From the NCBI GenBank assembly GCA_028023455.1, contig JAQFVV010000984.1, positions 62,001 through 126,000 on the forward strand: a DNA stretch of 64,000 nt. Direction: 5' to 3'. A program made the translations under genes and the position numbers. Source of the stretch: Epiperipatus broadwayi (Eukaryota; Onychophora; Udeonychophora; Euonychophora; Peripatidae). Shown here piece by piece: positions 54,871 through 64,000 of this stretch. How positions within the stretch are numbered: position 1 is the stretch's first letter; each line of letters opens with the position of its first letter. The notes under the pieces were generated by a model. It had not been told where the DNA came from. It made no database searches and saw nothing but the letters and a program-made list of their open reading frames with translations.

Positions 54871-57000
54871 ATTTATTTTATTTATTTATCTGTGTGATTA
54901 ATTGTTTACATTTTTATTTTATTATGTGTCAATAAATGACTGTAATAAATGGGAACAAATAAGGATCTAAGTAACTATAAATATAAAGGTAATAACATAG
55001 ATTAATTTAAATAGGATAAAATATATGTGTAAAAATATAAGGGTAACAGTCTATATTATGATATTTAGATTTTGATCTAATATTCAATTCGATATAATTA
55101 TAGTGTATTTATATTCAATCGTGACTTGTGATTCTGTATAGTTTATTATTGGTAATGGGTACATGAAACAAGTATAGTTTGGAGATGAAAAGAATTGGAA
55201 ATAGGAGATTATTATTTAAGTTGTACTAGATATAATAAATATAGATATTTCTTACTTTGTGATGTACTAAAATATATTATATTAATATTCGTGAGAGTAG
55301 AATAAAATCTAAAGTTAAGTTATTTCAAGATATGATAAGTTGTCATAGTTTTAAAGTATACAATATAATAATTAATTTTATTTATTCCAGTAGTTGAATA
55401 GAAAAATTGAGTGAGTTGTTAAAAATCAATAGTTAAATAAGTATCAATTACCATTTTATTGGAATAGAGTGAAAGAGATCAAAAGTAGTAAATATCATAA
55501 AATATAAATAAAAAGAATATGATTATTTAGAATATTAAAGTAAGATTATTATGTTTTAAAAAAATACATATATTTTTACCTCCTTACCAATTTATAGTCA
55601 TAAATATTGGAGTAAATTTTATTTGTTAACCAAATCTTTAAACAATAATGATTGTAAATAGTAAACATAAAAAGTGATTGATCATTATTATGATGTTATC
55701 GCATAATAAGTGTACATAATTTTATTGGTTGAAAAAATACAGTCAATCTATAACAATAAAATCATATATTATTAAAAGAAGATATTTAATTTTAGTTCTT
55801 GATTGTTATAAATAAGAGAAATAAAAATATTTAAATGTCTAAATATATTTTGTTTTGTTTTGTAGTATTAAATAATTTTCTTTATATTGTTATTTGTTAA
55901 AGTATCTATTAGTTTAAATATAATTATTAAAATTTTTGTAAACAATATATTAATAAAGTTAATGTTTATAAGTTGAATAAAGTATTTCGAGTTGTGTTTC
56001 TTAGGTCTGGATCATCATCACTATACTATCTTCACAGAGTTCTAATTGTACTATACACATTAATTAAAGTATAAAATTTAACATGTAAATAAGAATCGAT
56101 TTAATAATAGGATAATGTATAGTAATTATGTAAAAATATCATATTTTAAAAGATATATTGGTCTATTACAAAATACTATGAACACATACATCATGAATGA
56201 AGGATATATTGTAAATGTAGCAAAGTATATTTATTGATAGAAAACTCAGATTATTAATTAAATTTTATTGTTAAGATTATGTATGTGAAAAAAAAGTAGT
56301 TATTTATTATTAAAGTATTATAGATCATAAAACATAAAATAGTAAGATAATTTTATTTATAATTATGATAATTAACAGTTTTCTTAATTATTACATTACC
56401 TATAGAATTAAGTAAACTCCCAAGGTTGAATAAATAGCTAATTAAAAATAAGTGATAAACCTGATGTTTCTTTAGCATAATAATGTTTATTAGTAGTAGT
56501 ATTATGAATTATAGCTCTATAAGTGTAGTAATAATTGAACAAATATACAGCAAAATGGTAGTATAATCTTATTAATTAGTTCATATTAAAGTTGATAATT
56601 ATAGATATTCCATTATATTTATTCTATCTTTTTACAAAGACTTTATTTTGTGTTTGGAAAGTAAGAGTATTTATTTATAATTAACCACAAAGTGCATGTA
56701 CATTAGCTTAATGGCTAATTATTACTATTTACAGTTTAAAAACATCGCACTATGTAAAATAATTGTCTTATTTATATATTTATTTAAGTATTATTATTTG
56801 TCATGGGAATATCTAGATATTTAATAAGGAAGGGTATCTTGGTGTCATTATGCCATTGAAAAGATACCTTGGTATTTGTTTAATGATAAAGGGTTTGCGA
56901 TCTTATCTAGTAGGATAATTGGATCTCATAATTGATAGTATAAATGTAAATAATTTAGAAAAACTTATAGTATAAAATTGTACCTAAACAAAATAAAACA
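54871..57000. other. No gene recognised
   Basis: AT-rich sequence with nothing assignable. A CATTATGCCATTGAAAAGATACC block near 56845 faintly resembles part of the inverted-repeat family near 5020. Confidence 0.5.
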
Positions 57001-57018
57001 TATATATATATATATATA

Positions 57019-57515
57019 ATATACAAATCAATATATATATCAAAATACAGTACAATTTATATAAATTATATTCTTTTAGAAGTACTTTCGACTATACACT
57101 TTGTAGTCTTTATCAACTATACAACATTGAATAATCAAAACGAGACAACCCTTAACAATACCATAGTTCAATTCAGATTTCCCACAATTCTGTTATCTTA
57201 ATATTTGATGACTGGCGATTCATTAACATTTGACGATTTCTTGAAATCAACATAGCCTCTTTTATTTTACGTTTATTATGGCAACGTTCAATTTGAATAA
57301 TTTTCATATTTTTATAATCAAATTTAAATCCATATTGACAAGATTTATTATGATAAAATATAACAGATGATGAAGGTTTATTTACATTTGTTCCATATTG
57401 ATTCTCTTTTTGAATTCTATTATATAAAAACATATGTTCTTTTATTCTCTTCTCAAATGTACACTTAGATTCACCAATGTATTGTATGCTGCATACACAT
57501 ATCAATCTATATATA
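57019..57515 (-). pseudogene. PLE family B-like 3' end, left arm of a ~1-kb palindrome
   Basis: On the minus strand an open GIY-YIG endonuclease part (57490-57173) reads SIQYIGESKCTFEKRIKEHM, NQYGTNVNKPSSSVIF, YGFKFDYKNMKIIQIERCHN and RQSSNIKITELWEI, then a stop and a 3' UTR. It matches the family B endonuclease at 21403-21787 (YIGES, HNKKKIK, NRQSVNIKIW). The GIY half of the core is missing at the palindrome centre, so the nuclease is incomplete. Confidence 0.87.
57079..57118 (-). ncRNA. Hammerhead-like motif in the left palindrome arm
   Basis: The minus strand reads GTTGATAAAGACTA, a CAAAGTGTA loop, TAGTCGAAAGTACTTC. GACTA and TAGTC pair perfectly, GAAA follows the stem directly and a TTGATAA core precedes it. 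This is the hammerhead order with two changes from CUGAUGA. The sequence is identical in the right arm. Confidence 0.4.
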
Positions 57516-57529
57516 ATAGAATAATATAT

Positions 57530-58008
57530 AATATATAATAGATTGATGACATACAATACATTGGTGAATCTAAGTGTACATTTGAGAAGAGAATAAAAGA
57601 ACATATGCTTTTATATAATAGAATTCAAAAAGAGAATCAATATGGAACAGATGTAAATAAACCTTCATCATCTGTTATATTTGATCATAATAAATCTTGT
57701 CAATATGGATTTAAATTTGATTATAAAAATATGAAAATTCTTCAAATTGAACGTTGTCATAATAAACGTAAATTAAAAGAGGCTATGTTGATTTCAAGAA
57801 ATCATCAAATGTTAATGAATCACCAGTCATCAAATGTTAAGATAACAGAATTGTGGGAAATCTGAATTGAACTATGGGTATTGTTAAGGGTTGTCTCGTT
57901 TTGATTATTTAACGTTATATAGTTGATAAAGACTACAAAGTGTATAGTCGAAAGTACTTCTAAAAGAATATAATTTATATAAATTGTACTGTATTTTGAT
58001 ATATATAT
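57530..58008 (+). pseudogene. PLE family B-like 3' end, right arm of a ~1-kb palindrome
   Basis: The plus-strand copy of the same 3' end, IQYIGESKCTFEKRIKEHML through to NVKITELWEI (57546-57865). It is followed by a 3' UTR that mirrors the left arm out to GTACTGTATTTTGATATAT. About nine residues differ from the left arm, so the arms are close but not identical. Both ends run into short (TA)n tracts. The centre contains ATCAATCTAT / ATAGATTGAT around an AT-only core. Confidence 0.87.
57922..57961 (+). ncRNA. Hammerhead-like motif in the right palindrome arm
   Basis: The same stem and GAAA arrangement as 57079-57118 on the opposite strand. Conservation in both arms, and a degenerate form at 21193-21232 in PLE-B (AGTACTTCTGA conserved), suggests that this 3' structure belongs to the element. 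Confidence 0.4.
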
Positions 58009-58054
58009 ATTGATTTGTATATTACATATATTGTGAAACGAATACAGATATCAA

Positions 58055-58059
<5 letters not shown>

Positions 58060-58147
<88 letters not shown>
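58060..58147. repeat. (TA)n microsatellite
   Basis: A pure TA array of about 44 units. Confidence 0.95.
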
Positions 58148-58152
<5 letters not shown>

Positions 58153-58169
58153 TAAAAGCCATCCATAAG

Positions 58170-58350
58170 AGCTTTTAGGTTTCATCATTGGATATTCAAT
58201 AAAATGAATGGCTGAAGAGTTAGAGGGTGGAGAAGATTGAAACTTCCATTAAGGTTTGAAGATTTGCTATCTTAATATAAACTGATCACTGGTTGTATGT
58301 ATGTGTGGGAGATGGTAATCTGGACCAACCAAACCATGAAATACGACTAT
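58170..58350 (+). repeat. Unclassified interspersed repeat X, copy 2
   Basis: Diverged same-orientation relative of 60-250. Shared order: ATTCAATAAAAT, GGGTGGAGAAGATTGAA, TTTGCTATCTTA, CTGATCACTGG, ATCTGGACCAACC. It follows a (TA)n array. Confidence 0.45.
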
Positions 58351-59656
58351 TGGAGGTCTTTTATTTTTTCACACGTATGTTTGTTTAATATGTATCGGTT
58401 ATATAAGATAGAATGGATAACTGTAGGGAACGTAAAAGCCTGAGTTCAGGTTTTTTCTAATTACATTGAGTTAAGTATAGACAATATGTTATTTTTTTTA
58501 TTATATGTTTGTGTCTCAATTTTATATATATGCGAATACAAACACAAAATATATTTCTAAGTATAAAAAATAAATAGGAAATAGCGATTTGAAAACAATG
58601 AAATTCTTTAAACAATAATTTATATTTAAGCGAGTGTATGAATATCTCAACTATTAATATATATATATATATAAGTAAAGAAGAAATATATTATTATTTA
58701 CAATGCCGAAAGTTTATTGTAAAAAGCTTACTAGTTTTAATGAGAATTTAAAACTTTATATATTCTAATATTTTGAACTCATTGAGCACAATTTTTCTCA
58801 AATTTCTTTTTTTTTATATATAAAAAAAAAAAAAAATGATAGATTTCTTTACTAAATGGACATTATCATTCAAATCTCCGCTTATTTTATTTTTAAAGCA
58901 GATCAAATTTTGATTGAGAATTACTATTTTTTAACTTAGATTTTCTGAGAATAAAAAAGAACTATTGACATTTTACGTAATATATTGTAGCACAATGTTG
59001 ATTCTTTTTATGGATGAAATTTGCCATAACAATATATATTTTTACTTTTACGGTATCCAAATCACATCATTGAAATATCTGTCAGTTGTTGCTATGGAAC
59101 GGATAATAGTCTGCTTTATGAAATTTATACATTTAGCAAAAAAAAAAAATAGGAAAATAAAATTACGTTTTTGTCATTATATATATAATAAAGTAGATAA
59201 ACCGTAAACAATGTGTTTGTTCCTTAGGAATAATATAGATAAAAAAATAAAGTGACTTCTTTTTTTTTTTTTGGAACAAATGCTTTATACACTGTCATGA
59301 CATAAATCATTTCAATTATTAAAGTGAATTTGATTTTTTGACTATTCACTTAGCATAAAAGAATAGAGAGTTTATGTTTCAACAGCTCTTATAAAAGCGA
59401 AAGATAATGAAAATATAACAATATATGTTTAAAAAAAACAGCAAAAATGAGTAAAAAAAAGCGATAGTAAATCCATACACATATTTCAGCAATTGTAAAT
59501 GAGTTTGATGTGTGTAACAATTTATTAAAACACTAACACAAACGTTAGTGTGAGGACATCACAATCTCTATTGTAAATATCCGATAAAAATTCAGTTCAT
59601 AGGGAAATTTATTTATAATAGTTAATGATTGTGAATTCGAAACACATTTAGGCAAA
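58351..59656. other. No gene recognised
   Basis: An 80-aa plus frame (58965-59207) has no recognisable family. Otherwise AT-rich with A/T runs. Confidence 0.5.
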
Positions 59657-59980
59657 TTGATTTTTAATTTTGTTAATTCTTGTCTCTACTTCGAGTTAAG
59701 TTATATCATTACTATTCAAAATTTATATAATGTGACATCTCTCTTTTCCAATGTGAAGACAAATTCATTCCATTACATAAAACTCTGTGGAACAGTAAAA
59801 ATAAATATGTATGGACAAATAGATCTCAAATTTTCAGCACACTATTTAATAACTCTTACACATAAATTGGGGATAATATTTATCCATTATAAAATATCTT
59901 GTGAAATAGTAAATATGACTATGAAAGGAATAAACAAAGCTTATTTTAAATTCATAAGTATAGTCTCCTTATATATTTAA
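59657..59980 (+). CDS. Hypothetical 107-aa open frame, unassigned
   Basis: A complete ATG-to-TAA frame starting MIFNFVNSCLYFELSYIIT. It is not built on a microsatellite and is long for DNA this AT-rich, where stops are frequent. It has a hydrophobic start, and mixed polar and aromatic composition later (KINMYGQIDLKFSAHYLITL). I recognise no domain, see no promoter or splice context, and nothing in the window repeats it. It could be a chance frame, a short exon or a scrap of an unknown element. Confidence 0.15.
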   Translation: MIFNFVNSCLYFELSYIITIQNLYNVTSLFSNVKTNSFHYIKLCGTVKINMYGQIDLKFSAHYLITLTHKLGIIFIHYKISCEIVNMTMKGINKAYFKFISIVSLYI

Positions 59981-60140
59981 AAAATGAAGATTGAAGTAGT
60001 ATGTGATGAGAAAAGGTAATTTGAAGTTTATACTAATCCAAAATTGTAAAATAAAATTTGAGATAAAAGATGCATTTATGTAGATATAATATGCTTTACT
60101 AAATATATTTTTTCAATGCCACCAAATTATTAATTAGATG

Positions 60141-60503
<363 letters not shown>

Positions 60504-60567
60504 AATTGGTATGTATAGGTAGATAGATAAATGGGTTAAAGTAAAAATAATAGATTAATATTTAGAA

Positions 60568-60774
<207 letters not shown>

Positions 60775-63700
60775 GTTTATCAGTATATTATCATATATGT
60801 ATATTAGCATACATGAGGACAATCATTAATATTAAAATCGAAATATAATATAAATTCTCATAACTATCTTCATCTTTTTAAATAATAATATTAGGAATTA
60901 TATCTTTACTCACTTCAATGTTTATAAACATACATTAACTGAATGCAAATTGACTATCACCACACCAATATAAGGATACACTAATACAAGTAAACCCATT
61001 TATCTTGAAATCCATGTATATACGGTCTATTATAAATTAGTGGGCATAACCGTAAACTTACTAATAAAATAAGTATACAATTGTTATGTTAATAAAATAT
61101 GTATACCGAATAAACGATTTTACATTAAATGAATGAAATTTAATTAACATTTTATTCCTAATAAGAATTTCCTCTTTCTTTTAATTTCTATATAATATTT
61201 TTATGCGATATGTCTTTTATGTTTTTCAAGCTATCTATCAAATGCATGAAATTATAGTTAACTCAAAACGATACAAGTTACTTTGAATAATAATAATAAT
61301 AATAATTTTATTAAAAAACAAATTAGTTAACTAAAATTATTTTACATATTAATAAGTGAAAATTTGACATATCATTTGAAGAAACATTAAGTATTTTAGA
61401 GTTCCATTCATTGTGATGTGAGCAATTTTTAAATATGATTTATATTAATATTTTTATATTGCCAAAAACAGGGTAAATCAAATTATATAAAAGATGCATT
61501 AAAGTTATAAAGTAATTTAAGTATAGTATGTTACAATGCTGTAAATATAAATGCATTAAAATAAGTTTAGTTCATTTTTTTAAACATCAAGTAAAGTTTA
61601 TAAATTAATCAGAATTTTTACATTTGTAATTTAACACCCATTGTAATAGAATATTGTGAAAAGATAAAATTGAAATTCAAAATTTTATAATGACCTAAGC
61701 ATGCTTTCATCTCACTGCCAAAATCATAGTGCTATTTAAAGTTTAACTCAAATAAATCATGGAAGTAATATAATTTCCTACTTCTTTTCTTATGCATTGA
61801 TTTCTATTATAATATGTCATACCATTTACACCTTCTTATACACTTTATCAATACTTTTATTTGTTTTAGTGTAATACAAATAAAACAAATAAATCATATG
61901 ATATAAAATTAAATATATTTATATAACAGCAATAAAATTAACAATAATAATAATAATACATAAAAGCTTTTTTCTGCAAATATTGATTTTAATATCTCAA
62001 AATTTTTTAATCCTTATTTGAGAATTATAAAAATATAGCATGAATTATTTTATATTGTTAATAAAACTATCAATATCCACTCCTAATCTAGATTTGCAAT
62101 TCTATTTTTCAATAATCTATTGAAAATAATTTAAAGTTATTTTTTTATTTAATAAAATTTTAAAATATTATTGAAGAAATTAATATTTCATACAATAATG
62201 TTATATCTTTGTTAGAATCTCTTAGAAAATGCATAAATGTATAAATTTAGTGATATGTAAATAATATACCAAAAATATTTTCCATATTCATTTGCAAATA
62301 TTTTCACCTATGTTTCTGAGAGACATTAAAATATTGGCGTTTAATCAATTATAGTGTGATAATTTTTTAAATATGATTTATATAATTACGTTAACTGTTT
62401 ATATACTTCTATATGCAATGTAATAAATATAATATGTACTTATATATGCAAATATAGCGAAACTTGTTATTTCTATAAATTAAATACAGCTTAGTGCTTT
62501 GAATAAGTTATGGCGTTTTCATATTCATAGCAAGATTAATTATTCTATTTCATCATTCTATGAATATGAAAAACAAGCTTCTGTATAGTGGAATATAAGT
62601 ACACTTATTACATTTATGATTTAGATAAATATTTTCATAATGCCTAAAATATTGCAAACAAAGTTGAAAAAAAACATATGTAGGAAATTGATACAATCAT
62701 TTAAATATAATACTATATAAGCTACAAATCTTACCGAACATTCACTTAATTATTTTAAAAAGATGTTAAACTTGAGGATTTCGCTGAAAGTAATGACAGT
62801 AAAAAAAAAAAAAAAAAATTATTTTATTGAGTGAGAATCTCATATAATAATATAAACTTGAAAATTCTTAAATAAATCAAATAGCAATATAAGCATTAAA
62901 GATCAATACCATTATATATATATATATATTAAAATTTCTTTCATCATTTTAAACACGAAGTACCAAATAGACTTATTTAAATATTATTTTTTCTTAAATA
63001 CTCTTTTAATAATATGCATTAAAATAATATTTATGACATTGTGAATATTTACGGAAATTTTATTAAATAAATGTATGTTTTTTACTGATAAAATATATAC
63101 TTTCAACATATTAATCATGAGATTTCAATTTTAATGAACAAAATATTGAATCATGTAGCCTACTATTTATTTAGTGTTTGCTCAGTTGTAAATATGAATA
63201 TCTAATCTCAAATGCTTTTATGTAATAAACACTGGTAATATGATCCTAATTTAAGTACACTTTACTATAGGATAAGTATATATACACCTGGGTCTCATTT
63301 TATGTGGTAGATAGGTTTCTCAGAAAATGCACACAAAAAAATCGCACAAAAATAGACTTAACTTACCTTGAAAAATGGGGGATATGTTCCAATAATTTTT
63401 AGATATTGTATAAAAGTAAAGCAACAAGGAAAAATTACTTTAAAATTCACATTAAAAAAATAAAGAAATAAAGTATGACTAATAAAAAATTTCAAATATT
63501 TGAAAAAAAATACAAGACAAACTTTTTTTATTAACTACAGTATTTAATTTTATATTTTTTCATACATATTTTAATCATTACTACTATTTGACAATATGCA
63601 TTTGTTTGTGAACTGGTAAGAAATCAGATTCTTGATGTGATGTACAACTAGCACCACATTCAATCTTGTACTGTGTTAATGGTTTTCTGTTTCTGTATTA

Positions 63701-64000
63701 AAAAAAATGAGATTGCAATCAAAACAAAAAGATTATAAATTATCATTAGAAATATTATTTTCAGTTTAAAAAAATCAATACAATCTTTATTATTTATTTT
63801 AACAATCTAAAAAATTATTTCTGTTATATTTAACAAAATATGTTTTAAAAGTTGAAAATTTATGAATATTTATTGTGATATTTTTATACATACTATAAAT
63901 CTATTATTATTTACTCATTAGTATAAGTAGGTTATTTACAGAGAAGCTAAGATCTAAATACAGCTTCAGGCCATATTCATGTTAGTTGCTAATATAATGT
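60775..64000. other. Long AT-rich stretch without recognisable features
   Basis: Only a short (AAT)n near 61290, a short (TA)n near 62915, A-runs and short chance frames. No PLE, LINE or SINE similarity was noticed. Confidence 0.55.

Overview
This is a very AT-rich eukaryotic nuclear window, with G+C judged by eye at roughly 20-25%. It looks like intergenic or heterochromatin-like DNA from an invertebrate animal. The evidence is several families of Penelope-like retroelements (PLEs; reverse transcriptase plus GIY-YIG endonuclease), jockey/CR1-type LINE remnants, a degenerate tRNA-derived SINE, a short telomere-like (CCCTAAA-type) tract and unusually long microsatellites. The species cannot be fixed from the sequence. 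A cephalopod-, cnidarian- or arachnid-like genome would fit, but that is a guess. I found no convincing host protein-coding gene, tRNA or rRNA. Most long open frames are translations of (TAA)n, (TA)n or (GATA)n arrays.

Layout. 0-0.4 kb: a small repeat and a (TA)n array. 0.4-5.3 kb: left arm of a long inverted repeat whose partner lies at 50.2-54.8 kb. The right copy is bracketed by a direct repeat of about 18-26 bp that looks like a target-site duplication. 5.3 kb: a (TA)n locus that reads as a tandem dimer with its middle part inverted. 7.4-9.9 kb: two LINE remnants facing away from each other around a (TAA)n array. 12.9-24.8 kb: a dense PLE graveyard. It holds two tandem copies of family A, four fragments of family E (one split by a young foldback element with a 14-bp target duplication), a long degenerate family B copy, a family D endonuclease scrap and a SINE. 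27.3 kb: a 580-bp (TATC)n array. 28.7-29.7 kb: PLE family C. 30-42 kb: mostly featureless AT-rich DNA with (TA)n arrays, short tandem repeats and a second (TA)n inversion locus at 41.3 kb. 43.8-44.3 kb: a LINE 3' end. 47.9-48.2 kb: a 4-copy minisatellite. 50.2-54.8 kb: right arm of the long inverted repeat. 57.0-58.0 kb: a roughly 1-kb palindrome made of two head-to-head PLE 3' ends. 60.1-60.8 kb: (GATA)n arrays.

How the parts relate. PLE 3' ends repeatedly stop at (TA)n tracts, and LINE 3' ends stop at (TAA)n tracts. In two places, PLEs of different families converge tail-to-tail on one short (TA)n tract. Because (TA)n is its own reverse complement, it can mediate inversions, and two loci here carry that signature. 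Short stem-plus-GAAA motifs near the PLE 3' ends resemble degenerate hammerhead ribozymes, which are known from PLEs. All element coding regions seen here are broken. The least explained items are the 4.6-kb inverted-repeat family, with a short conserved reading frame and a possible conserved intron, and the recurring (TA)n-flanked rearrangements.
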